DNA of 13,851 bases from Candidatus Thorarchaeota archaeon (GCA_004524595.1 SDOA01000110.1:1-13851); one strand, 5' to 3'. Counted from the stretch's first letter, positions 1 through 7,027 are shown. Program-made: numbers and translations. Notes: a model not told the origin generated them from the sequence alone.

Positions 1-191
1 CAAAGAAGGCAGCTGAGAAGAAAGAAGAGAAGCCCAAGAAAGAGACAAAGAAGGCAGCTGAGAAGAAGGAAGAGAAACCCAAGAAAGAGACAAAGAAGGC
101 AGCTGAGAAGAAGGAAGAGAAACCCAAGAAAGAGACAAAGAAGGCAGCTGAGAAGAAGGAAGAGAAACCTAAGAAGACGACCAAACAATAA
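1..191 (+). CDS. C-terminal part of a Lys-rich repeat-tailed protein (5' end outside window)
   Basis: Reading from base 3, the frame is open from the left edge to a TAA at 189-191. It encodes about 62 residues made almost only of Lys, Glu, Ala, Pro and Thr. The sequence is four head-to-tail copies of a 15-residue unit, KKAAEKKEEKPKKET, and the last copy decays into KKTTKQ. Such a highly charged, Lys-dominated tail is expected to be disordered. In other proteins similar tails (histone H1-like, some ribosomal proteins) bind nucleic acid, but the functional domain of this protein lies upstream and cannot be seen. The reading frame is certain because every repeat is an exact multiple of three and no stop interrupts it. 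The gene converges on the next one, with a hairpin between them. Its identity is unknown. Confidence 0.8.
   Translation, partial: KKAAEKKEEKPKKETKKAAEKKEEKPKKETKKAAEKKEEKPKKETKKAAEKKEEKPKKTTKQ
3..182 (+). repeat. 45-bp in-frame tandem repeat, 4 copies
   Basis: Copies lie at 3-47, 48-92, 93-137 and 138-182, directly abutting with no spacers. Copies 2 and 3 appear identical. Copy 1 differs at a few third-position bases, and copy 4 diverges at its 3' end. Each copy encodes KKAAEKKEEKPKKET. Near-identity at the DNA level, including silent positions, suggests recent expansion by slippage or unequal recombination. The array continues to the left edge, so the true copy number may be higher. Confidence 0.95.
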
Positions 192-280
192 TCAGAACTA
201 GCATGATGTATGGGTGGTTCATATTATCGAACTTCCCTTCATATTCTGTTAATTGGATAAAATTATAAAATAATATAGAT

Positions 281-308
281 GGCTCCTTCTCCGAGAAGGA
301 TAGGAGCC
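281..308. terminator. Hairpin between convergent genes, possible terminator
   Basis: TCCTTCTC (284-291) pairs perfectly with GAGAAGGA (293-300). In an alternative fold GGCTCCT (281-287) pairs with AGGAGCC (302-308). The structure sits in the 137 bp between a rightward gene ending at 191 and a leftward gene ending at 329, where a bidirectional transcript end is expected. Archaeal termination relies mainly on U-runs and only short A/T tracts flank this site, so the role is an inference. Confidence 0.4.
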
Positions 309-328
309 TTAATTCTTCATATAGTTAT

Positions 329-895
329 TTACTTGAGAGCTGCAATTTGCTTGTCTAAGTCCTCTAGTTGCGTATCAAGCTCAGCTTCCTTTGTTTTGTA
401 CTCATCTTCTGGGATGTATCCACGCATGTAATCAAAACGTAGATCTGTAAGCTGTGCTTTCATCCGATCCTTTTGTTGTAGAAGAAAATCTAGCTGATCG
501 TCACCTTCTGATATTTCCACAGCTGGAGTTGGTTCTGGCTCCTCTACCTCCGGAATTGGTTCAGGAGTTGGCTCTGGAATTGGTTCCGGCTCAGGAACAA
601 TTTCTGGAGCTGGCTTAATCTCCGGCATTGGTTCCGGTTTTGATGCCGGAGCCGGAGCTTCAACTTTTGGGGCATCAGTCTTAACATTTTCCATCTTTTC
701 CATATTCTGCCTCAAAGCTTCAATCTGATTAGCAATTTCAGCAAAACTATCGTTGATGGTTTGGTTAATTGACATCTTCATTTTAGTAAAGTTTTCCGCT
801 AATGTATCTGCAAGCTTCTTGGTTTCAGTCACATTCTCAGCGAAATCCTCGATTTCTTTTAGTTTCTCCATTATTGCGCTTATATCGAAAGACAT
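329..895 (-). CDS. Coiled-coil protein with Pro/Glu-rich linker and C-terminal helical hairpin
   Basis: This 188-residue soluble protein has no signal peptide or membrane segment. Residues 1-70 are heptad-like helix with many Lys, Glu, Met and Leu. Residues about 74-127 are a low-complexity linker of PEPxP units (for example PEPEPIPEPTPEPIPE), likely an extended polyproline-type spacer. Residues about 130-188 form a helical hairpin with a short turn (RGYIPEDEY) that recalls the SHOCT-like 'G.I.EEEY' turn in many archaeal proteins. The ATG at 895 is chosen because AGGTG lies about 9 nt upstream; a GTG at 907 would add four residues. It lies downstream of the longin/GTPase pair on the same strand but more than 400 bp away, so it is probably a separate transcript. 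I do not recognise the family. A scaffold or oligomerisation role is only suggested by its shape. Confidence 0.8.
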   Translation of the reverse strand: MSFDISAIMEKLKEIEDFAENVTETKKLADTLAENFTKMKMSINQTINDSFAEIANQIEALRQNMEKMENVKTDAPKVEAPAPASKPEPMPEIKPAPEIVPEPEPIPEPTPEPIPEVEEPEPTPAVEISEGDDQLDFLLQQKDRMKAQLTDLRFDYMRGYIPEDEYKTKEAELDTQLEDLDKQIAALK

Positions 896-907
896 GGTTC
901 TATTCAC

Positions 908-1316
908 CTATCTGCGCCACTTAGAGTTAATTCCCCTATTTTGGTTCTTAACCTTTGCCTTGATGCATTCATTTAGTATTATTAATGGTTTTTGATTAGT
1001 TGTAGTCCAATGACGTAAAAGATTCTCTCTTTTCGAGCTCTTGTTTGGACACAAAGAAAATGAAACCCACACAGTATGAAAATGCGTTACTGAAGCTATC
1101 AAAATACGATGTCCATTTTGACATAGCAACTTATCCAATTAGTAAAAGTGCCGCTATTGCTATTGAGATATTTTCTGTTTTCGTATATGTAATGTTAATC
1201 CCTTTCTCAGACTTCAATACTACCATATGTGCCTCTATTCTATTATCAATTAATGCAATCAACATATTTACTTTCTTTTGAATTATGAAGGAGTTTGGCC
1301 ACTAGTTTTGTGTTAT
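908..1316. other. Gap of about 410 bp with no convincing gene
   Basis: This stretch separates two leftward genes and should contain the promoter of the coiled-coil gene at its left end. No tRNA-like or strongly structured element was found. One rightward frame (ATG at 1060, stop at 1279-1281) could encode 73 residues with two hydrophobic stretches near its C-terminus, ending in NIFTFF. It lacks a clear ribosome-binding site, and its amino-acid mix looks like that of translated AT-rich DNA, so I do not call it as a gene. Confidence 0.5.
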
Positions 1317-2168
1317 TCATGCACTCTTAGCTTCTGCCTTTCCTTCGAGAATTGCTCTTCTGATTATCTGTATTAGACGGTCTCGATATGAGATATCAAT
1401 AGCCACCAATTCATAGGTTGGGATACCCAGAATCTGTCCCACACGCTCTGGAGTGAGAGCTGTCGGTAGGTCTTGCTTGTTAGCAATTCCAATCACCTTT
1501 GCATCAGGCACCTCATCTTTAACGAGTGAAACCAACTTCTTACTTCTAAGAACATTCTCAAGAGTACTGTCCGTCACAATGATGACAACTTGAGCATTGG
1601 CAATCATCTTTGCCCAAAGGATGCTAAAGCGTGACTGACCTGCAAGATCCCATAAGACAATATTGGCATTCTCAACCTCTTCTGGCAACTTTTTAATTGA
1701 GACACCAATTGTTGGGTCATGAACAAGCGGTAAGGTTTCTCCTCGTAGCAGATGGAGAGTGGTTGTCTTACCAACCCCGGCAAATCCAAGGATAGCTACT
1801 TTCACCATTGTTACCGCAATCTCATCTACTTTCTCGTCAAATCCATCAAGCGACTGGTTTGCCAAGGCAAGATTAGCATAATCTCTCATAAACGAATCTA
1901 CAAGCTGCCCCATCTTCTCTTCAATCTGTGAAGCGTCATCGGCTTTATCGGCCACAAACATGAAGGTGAATGGTTTTCGTTGTGAATAGAAAATCCGTGA
2001 AATTGCTACATTCATGTGCTCAGTCTTCTCATCTAAGTCTACTGAATGTAGGAATTGTGTGAGGTTGACAAGAAATTCTACCATTATTGATTTTGAATCA
2101 CTCTTTGCATAATCCTTAGAATAGATCATATTTCCTTGCTCGCCAAGTACATAAACACCACGAATCAC
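1317..2168 (-). CDS. Longin-like domain fused to Arf-family small GTPase
   Basis: This 283-residue protein has two parts. Residues 1-115 look like a longin/adaptin-small-chain-like domain: a starting strand 'MIRGVYVLGEQGNMIYSKDY', a helix (28-43), a strand 'RIFYSQRKPFTFMFVADK' and a helix (80-100). Residues 120-275 are a G domain with every motif intact: P-loop GFAGVGKTT (128-136), switch I PTIGV with T153, WDLAGQ (173-178) with the catalytic-type Gln, and NKQD (230-233). WDxxGQ plus NKQDLP is typical of Arf/Arl/SR-beta rather than Ras/Rab. No myristoylation glycine or amphipathic N-terminal helix is seen, because the longin part takes that position. The GTG start overlaps the stop of the upstream gene (GTGA, 2168-2165), implying translational coupling, with GGGGTG upstream as a plausible binding site. 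It probably acts as a membrane-trafficking-type switch. GTPase identity is firm; the longin assignment rests on pattern only. Confidence 0.92.
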   Translation of the reverse strand: MIRGVYVLGEQGNMIYSKDYAKSDSKSIMVEFLVNLTQFLHSVDLDEKTEHMNVAISRIFYSQRKPFTFMFVADKADDASQIEEKMGQLVDSFMRDYANLALANQSLDGFDEKVDEIAVTMVKVAILGFAGVGKTTTLHLLRGETLPLVHDPTIGVSIKKLPEEVENANIVLWDLAGQSRFSILWAKMIANAQVVIIVTDSTLENVLRSKKLVSLVKDEVPDAKVIGIANKQDLPTALTPERVGQILGIPTYELVAIDISYRDRLIQIIRRAILEGKAEAKSA

Positions 2169-3277
2169 TTTGCTTCACCCCAAGTTTGCATGAGAAGCTC
2201 AAGATGCCTGCGAGCTGCTTCAGGCGATATTTCTTTATCTGATAGCTTCTTAGATATTTTGGGTAGGACATATTCCGGTAAAAATGAATCAATCTTTGGA
2301 TTAGTTAATAAAGCCCAGAGATTTTCATCCTCAAATCGAATTGTTACCTTTTCTGATTCTAACGCATAAAGTACTTTTTGCACTACTGACTCTGGAAGTG
2401 CAGTCTGATGAGAAATGTCAGTTATCGAGAGTGGCTGTTCTCTCAAAGCAGTCATTACCTTATACTGCAATCTCTCTGCTAAAATGTGTGAAATCTTTTC
2501 TCTGTCTTCAAAAATAGGTGAGTTTGGATCATCGACAGGCAGTGTAGGGTTATACCCCTTATTTGGTGGAAGTGGAGAAAAGAACTCAGCTATGTAATCT
2601 GCATATTTCTCTGCAAGATCTGGCATAATCTCTTTTGTCTTTGAAATTGATTCTCTAGGGGGCTGTCTGTAACCAAAAATATCTTTGATAAGGAATACTG
2701 TTTCTGAAGTCTTACCAAGTAGTTCCACTTTTACGACTCCTGACTCCATCAGAGGTACCATTGCTTCGCGAAGATCAATCTCATCATTCTGTACTTGATT
2801 TCTGAGCCATATTGATAATTTTGCAGCTTTTTCTATGCCCTCTGCTTCCATTCGTTCGAGTAATAGAGCTGAAGATGGAGTCAAGAATATTTCTGCAAAT
2901 TTCTGTTCTTCAGTCAACTCTTTCAAAGTACTACCACTCTGTAATACTTCTTCAAGTGAGAATACTTCAGCATCTACTTTGATCAAAGCTAAAAGCAATC
3001 TGCCTGATCCTGCCAGCTCAACTCTGAGCGACTCGAAGTCTTCCTCTGGGTCAAGAATTGAGCATACCATCAATCCTGGATGAAGTATAGAGCTATATGT
3101 TACAATCCTCTGCCCCTCTGCCTCAATATAGCTAAGTTCCTCTTTCTTTTCCTTCTGCTGCTCGTAGAAGATAAGGTTGAGTATCTTCTCATTAAGTGTG
3201 AGTGTTGAAGGATATCGATGTTTAACAATGAACCCTTGAAAGTCATCTAAATGGACTATGAAAGTTGCCTTTGGCAT
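2165..3277 (-). CDS. Longin-like N-terminal domain plus two winged-helix domains
   Basis: The protein is about 370 residues from the ATG at 3277. Residues 3-100 open with a beta-hairpin (FIVHLDDFQGFIVKHRYP), a helix, and strands including IVTYSSI and LMVCSILD. This alpha/beta pattern resembles a longin or roadblock-like fold. Residues about 135-205 form a helical/winged-helix-like unit ending in a hairpin, VFLIKDIFGYRQPP. Residues about 262-325 form a clear winged helix-turn-helix (LSITDISHQTALPESVVQKV, then a short wing). Starts at 3289 (ATG) and 3301 (GTG) are possible, but 3277 has GGGG about 6 nt upstream and begins right at the domain. It is the first gene of a two-gene unit with the longin-Arf GTPase (4-bp overlap), so a partner role (regulator, effector or exchange factor) is likely but inferred. 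A transcription-factor role via the winged helices is the main alternative. Confidence 0.85.
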   Translation of the reverse strand: MPKATFIVHLDDFQGFIVKHRYPSTLTLNEKILNLIFYEQQKEKKEELSYIEAEGQRIVTYSSILHPGLMVCSILDPEEDFESLRVELAGSGRLLLALIKVDAEVFSLEEVLQSGSTLKELTEEQKFAEIFLTPSSALLLERMEAEGIEKAAKLSIWLRNQVQNDEIDLREAMVPLMESGVVKVELLGKTSETVFLIKDIFGYRQPPRESISKTKEIMPDLAEKYADYIAEFFSPLPPNKGYNPTLPVDDPNSPIFEDREKISHILAERLQYKVMTALREQPLSITDISHQTALPESVVQKVLYALESEKVTIRFEDENLWALLTNPKIDSFLPEYVLPKISKKLSDKEISPEAARRHLELLMQTWGEAK

Positions 3278-3387
3278 ATTACGCCCCATTCTGGAATTCA
3301 CAATAGCCCCATAAATGTTTGACTCTCATGTAACCCCTACAGTGAAAACGCGTAAATCTACTCATTATTGCTCATTATCTGGTGATT

Positions 3388-3738
3388 TCAAGACTCAAGG
3401 TGTTTCATACAAATGATATTTCCTTCCTTATTGAATATCCAACATTGTTCACATACTAATGCATTACAAATTATACACATTCCGATATGTTGCTTGATGG
3501 AAACTAATCGTGTTTCGGTAATTCCTATTGAATGATTGCTGCAATACAATCGATTACAAACAGAGCAGGAATTAACAGCCTCAGATGAGCAAATCACACA
3601 CCTTGTCGATTTATTATGATTCTCTCTATCCTCTTTAATTGAGTATTTTTTACAGTCAGAATTTTGACATCGCCCAACCCCTTTATACTCACCACAGATG
3701 GGGCAAAAAGGCAATATCTCTTGAGAGCCTCTTTTCAT
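3388..3738 (-). CDS. Small multi-zinc-finger protein, AN1/treble-clef-like
   Basis: This 116-residue protein has 14 Cys and 2 His in three evenly spaced modules. Module 1 is C12-x2-C15-x8-C24-x4-C29, zinc-ribbon style. Module 2 is C47-x2-C50-x7-C58-x2-C61-x4-C66-x2-H69. Module 3 is C88-x2-C91-x4-C96-x2-C99-x10-C110-x2-H113. The 'CxxCxxxxCxxH' endings resemble AN1 or related treble-clef fingers more than RING. It has no membrane segment. The ATG start at 3738 is the only Met near the first Cys pair. It is divergent from the EAP30-domain gene (91 bp between starts), so the two could share a control region. Binding of protein, ubiquitin-like partners or nucleic acid is possible, and I cannot decide which. 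Confidence 0.82.
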   Translation of the reverse strand: MKRGSQEILPFCPICGEYKGVGRCQNSDCKKYSIKEDRENHNKSTRCVICSSEAVNSCSVCNRLYCSNHSIGITETRLVSIKQHIGMCIICNALVCEQCWIFNKEGNIICMKHLES

Positions 3739-3829
3739 TCTTGGTGACCATTACCTCAATCGCGCTTAATTATTTCTGCATAAGAAAGTATGAAAAGCAT
3801 TCCCATAACTCAAATATTGGGAAATTCAA

Positions 3830-6163
3830 ATGGACCTTGACCGCTATAGCATCATTGTACCAGTTACAGCAACAAGAAAGCTGCAGCTGGCAGGTGGTCT
3901 ACTTATGGAACAAGCTGTTCCAGAGGATTATGTTCTTGCAGCTATGGTCTTTCGCGCAATGGAGCGAAGAGATGGAAGAGATTTAGAATTTATACTGAAG
4001 AGCTACCTTCCTGTCACTGTAATTCCTTCGCATGAGTCAAACCGCTTTTTCTTGATAGAATTGTTAGGATTAACCTCAGAATCAATTCTAGAAATCAAAT
4101 CATCTAATCTTTTAAAAGTTAAAGAGAAAGTTGAGGAAGCTTCATCTCCTGATGAGCTGTTAAAATGTATTTATGAAATCCGAGCTGAAGTCAAGAAATA
4201 TCTTGAATCTCCATCGACAACTGTGGTAGGTCTCTTTTCTGGTCTAATTGCTAGAGGTGTTTCCAGAATTTTTGAACGCCCATCTCATCAAAATATTGAC
4301 GACTATTCTATTGTGCTCTCTGATATTATTGGGAAATCCGAATTTGATCGGTCAATCAAAGTGCTTCAAAACACCTCTTCAGTGCTTAGCAATTTTGAAG
4401 AGGAGCTTGTTGAAATACTTGATAAAATTCAACCTAAAATAAATTCAATTGTGAATGCTCGTAGGACTGAATCTATTCCAGTCATTTCTAGATTAGATTC
4501 ACGAGTTGGGTCATTGAAAAAACAAATTGATAGCCTTGAATCTGAGAGACATAAAATTGCTTCGAGTAAATCTTCGGATAGAAGTGTCCGTCTAGATGAG
4601 ATAGATCAGACCCTCGAAGCTCGAAGGGCTGCCCTTGAGAGGGATCAACAAAGACAATCAGAGATTATAACCTCCTTAGAAAATGCCACGCAGAATCTTT
4701 CTGTTGGTCAAGATGAACTACTGGCAGAGTCAACCACTGTGATAAAACAGGTTCGCAACCATTTGAGTGCCCTGAGTGACATGTCAGTCCCTGCAAGAAT
4801 AGATGAATCAGGAAAACGAAAAACAGTAATTTTGATACCCTTTTTCATTGCAGGTTTTTCTAGAAAGGATCAATTACAGATTGAAGTCTATCCATTATCA
4901 CACCTCAATATGAATGGTGAACGAGTAGGCCGAAGGCGTGATTATGTAGACCCATTTGAATCCCCTTCTCGGGCGATTGATGGGCTTTCTTCTCTAATTG
5001 AAGAACGTGCAAATAATGATGTTGCTTTTCGGAAGTTCATTAGAGATGCGTCACAAGATAGAAATCTATTGGCAGATTCCAAGGCTAGAGAGAACCTTCG
5101 TACTGGTGCCGAATCACTACTCGGCGATGCGTTGGCAAAACGACCCCTTGTAGATGAATTATTCACTATCCTCGGATCTATTCCTGAAATAAAATCAAAG
5201 CGGAAGAAACGTCGTACTGCTACGCCTATGATGACTGATGACTCTATGTGTTCAGTAAAATTCCACTTTCATGATGAAGCTGGAAATCCAGTAGCTAGAG
5301 CAGAATTAGAGCTAGGTGCATTGATTCTGGAATCTGATAATTCTGGAATGGCAAGCGTTGGTCTTCCTAGAAGTCATTACGAAGGAACAGCACGAGCAGT
5401 CGGTTATATTGAAAAAACAGTAGAGTTCTCGCTTACATCGACTGATGATGTTGTTATTCCTATTACACTAACACCTCTTTCTCATGAGGAACAACTGTCA
5501 CTACGTCTCGATGAACTTGTTGACCGTGCTAGACGGTTAGACATGATTCGTGAACGACTATGGCAAGCGTTCGAAAAACAGGGCACTACTTTATTGGGCA
5601 TTCCTGCTTACAGGAATGCATTACTGGAACTTCTCACTGAATTAGGATACGAACCTGAGTCTTGGATTGCAGAAGCTAAACAAAAGACTGGTATGGTGAA
5701 ACGACTTCTAAAACGGGATGATCGGGTTGATGGACTAAGACGTGATATTCTAAGGATGGCAGAAGACTCAAAGAGATTTGGGGGAATCATGTTATTCTCG
5801 GAGCTCTTGGTTCGGCTTGATAATCTGGGTTGGAGTTCAAAATCTGAGGAGATTGAAGACATAATTAGTGAGATGGCAAAAGAAGGATTGATTCAGGGTC
5901 TTTCACCCCTTGAGAGTGGCACTCTTCTAGTAGAATTTGTGCCTGTTGCCTTGACCAATGACCCTCAATTAATCCTGGATCTAGCTGCTCATAATGATGG
6001 GAAATTGACAATGGAAGATGTTGTAATCCGTCTAAATTGGACTGAGGAACGAGTTCGTAATGCACTAAATCTCCTAATTACGAATGGAGTGGCAAAAGAA
6101 CAGAGAAGTTATTCAAAAAGTACTCAATACTTTTTCCCTGGCTTGATTGGGGGAAAGAAATAA
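3830..6163 (+). CDS. Large ESCRT-II EAP30 (Vps22/Vps36-type) domain protein with coiled coil and beta-sandwich
   Basis: The protein is 777 residues. Residues 555-777 align by eye with the whole eukaryotic SNF8/Vps22 EAP30 domain: 'RRLDMIRERLWQAFEKQ' and 'LLTELGYEP' match its N-terminal helices, and the last winged helix (701-771: FVPVALTNDPQLILDLA, then KLTMEDV, LNWTEERVRNALNLLITNG and YFFPGL) matches Vps22 closely (recalled as VPAELN...VVLQLA, LKWETERARQVLEHLLKEG, YWLPAL). Upstream, residues about 1-95 are an unrecognised alpha/beta region, 185-320 are predicted coiled coil, 332-360 contain beta strands (VILIPFFIAGF), and 455-462 are a basic patch (KSKRKKRR). Residues 474-548 look like a carboxypeptidase-regulatory/transthyretin-like beta-sandwich (DEAGNPVARAEL, SDNSGMASVGLP, AVGY). 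Eukaryotic Vps22 is about 250 residues, so about 550 residues are extra. There is no transmembrane segment, so it is probably cytosolic at membranes. The ATG is preceded only by a weak GGG. It is followed 53 bp later by a membrane-protein gene. Confidence 0.85.
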   Translation: MDLDRYSIIVPVTATRKLQLAGGLLMEQAVPEDYVLAAMVFRAMERRDGRDLEFILKSYLPVTVIPSHESNRFFLIELLGLTSESILEIKSSNLLKVKEKVEEASSPDELLKCIYEIRAEVKKYLESPSTTVVGLFSGLIARGVSRIFERPSHQNIDDYSIVLSDIIGKSEFDRSIKVLQNTSSVLSNFEEELVEILDKIQPKINSIVNARRTESIPVISRLDSRVGSLKKQIDSLESERHKIASSKSSDRSVRLDEIDQTLEARRAALERDQQRQSEIITSLENATQNLSVGQDELLAESTTVIKQVRNHLSALSDMSVPARIDESGKRKTVILIPFFIAGFSRKDQLQIEVYPLSHLNMNGERVGRRRDYVDPFESPSRAIDGLSSLIEERANNDVAFRKFIRDASQDRNLLADSKARENLRTGAESLLGDALAKRPLVDELFTILGSIPEIKSKRKKRRTATPMMTDDSMCSVKFHFHDEAGNPVARAELELGALILESDNSGMASVGLPRSHYEGTARAVGYIEKTVEFSLTSTDDVVIPITLTPLSHEEQLSLRLDELVDRARRLDMIRERLWQAFEKQGTTLLGIPAYRNALLELLTELGYEPESWIAEAKQKTGMVKRLLKRDDRVDGLRRDILRMAEDSKRFGGIMLFSELLVRLDNLGWSSKSEEIEDIISEMAKEGLIQGLSPLESGTLLVEFVPVALTNDPQLILDLAAHNDGKLTMEDVVIRLNWTEERVRNALNLLITNGVAKEQRSYSKSTQYFFPGLIGGKK

Positions 6164-6216
6164 GTTTAGATTTTCAAGTTAATATTAGTAGACTTTTAGG
6201 ACATGGGGTTTGAAGG

Positions 6217-7014
6217 ATGAATCGACTTTCACACATAGTGTTTGCATTTGCCCTCTTTGTAGGTCTGTATTCTTTACTCTACGCTTTTAGTGTCTGGCAA
6301 TCTGATTTGGGAACTCTTTATGAACTTCTTAGATTCTACATTATTGGAGGTATAGTACTAGGTTTTGTTTCAGTTCCAATTCTCTACTACAGAGCACCAA
6401 ATAGGAATATGCACGCCCGCACAACCAGTAACCGGAGTGCAGTAGGTGCAATGTTCTTCGTCACCTTTTGCGTTGGCTCCTTGGGTGGTACTATTGTCTA
6501 CCAATGGTATACTGGTATTCCTATCATTGGTAATATTTCAATCTTCATTGGAGCACTGATTACTATTACAGGTGCAATAATGCCGGATTGGGATATTCCT
6601 TTTCTAGGAATCAAAAGGCATCGAAATATTGTTTTCCATTCAGTAATGCTTCCTCTTCTCATCACACTTACTACTCTAGTCAATGTGACAACAAGGGTAC
6701 TCTCTGCAGGGTCCTCGATAATATTGCTAGATCTAAGTATAGGCGCGGAGGTCGAGTATTATATCACCGGATTATTCTTACTTGGATATGCATCTCATCT
6801 CTATCTCGATATCTTTCCAAGTGATGCCAATCCATTAGAAATCTTATGGGTTGCAGTAGATCCAGATCAAAAAGCTCCCACAGGGATAAAGCCCCTTGGT
6901 CCAATAAAGATATCCAAGAAGTATGCAAGGCACTATCTTATTAGTAATGCTACACTTCTGGTGATTATTGCTCTAGCTCTTTTTGGAATATATTTCCATG
7001 CTCTTTTGACTTGA
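6217..7014 (+). CDS. YdjM-like membrane-bound putative metal-dependent hydrolase
   Basis: This 265-residue polytopic membrane protein has hydrophobic segments at about 8-25, 40-58, 76-95, 103-121, 140-158, 180-197 and 245-262. It carries the signature of the LexA-regulated YdjM/DUF457 family: PDWD (123-126), a His-Arg pair followed by a His-Ser (H135-R136, H141-S142), and 'GYASHLYLDIF' with H194 and D198. In this family the conserved His and Asp residues are proposed to bind metal at the membrane; no substrate is established. ATG 6217 has GGGG about 8 nt upstream. It starts 53 bp after the EAP30 gene on the same strand, so co-transcription is likely. It ends 13 bp before the convergent zinc-ribbon gene. 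Confidence 0.8.
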   Translation: MNRLSHIVFAFALFVGLYSLLYAFSVWQSDLGTLYELLRFYIIGGIVLGFVSVPILYYRAPNRNMHARTTSNRSAVGAMFFVTFCVGSLGGTIVYQWYTGIPIIGNISIFIGALITITGAIMPDWDIPFLGIKRHRNIVFHSVMLPLLITLTTLVNVTTRVLSAGSSIILLDLSIGAEVEYYITGLFLLGYASHLYLDIFPSDANPLEILWVAVDPDQKAPTGIKPLGPIKISKKYARHYLISNATLLVIIALALFGIYFHALLT

Positions 7015-7027
7015 TGATAGCTGAGGC

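Noticed and set aside
3..182. CRISPR-like repeat array
   Set aside because: The units abut without spacers and stay in one reading frame, so this is a coding tandem repeat.
1045..1281. 73-78 codon rightward frame with hydrophobic stretches
   Set aside because: No ribosome-binding site, no motif, and composition like translated AT-rich intergenic DNA. Noted in the gap entry only.
1317..2168. Reading the GTPase as MglA- or Rab-type
   Set aside because: WDLAGQ and NKQDLP are Arf-family forms. MglA differs in the switch II motif and Rab has DTAGQE and a C-terminal prenylation Cys, absent here.
3388..3738. RING-type E3 ligase
   Set aside because: The Cys/His order lacks the RING C3HC4 cross-brace spacing; AN1-like or ribbon modules fit better.
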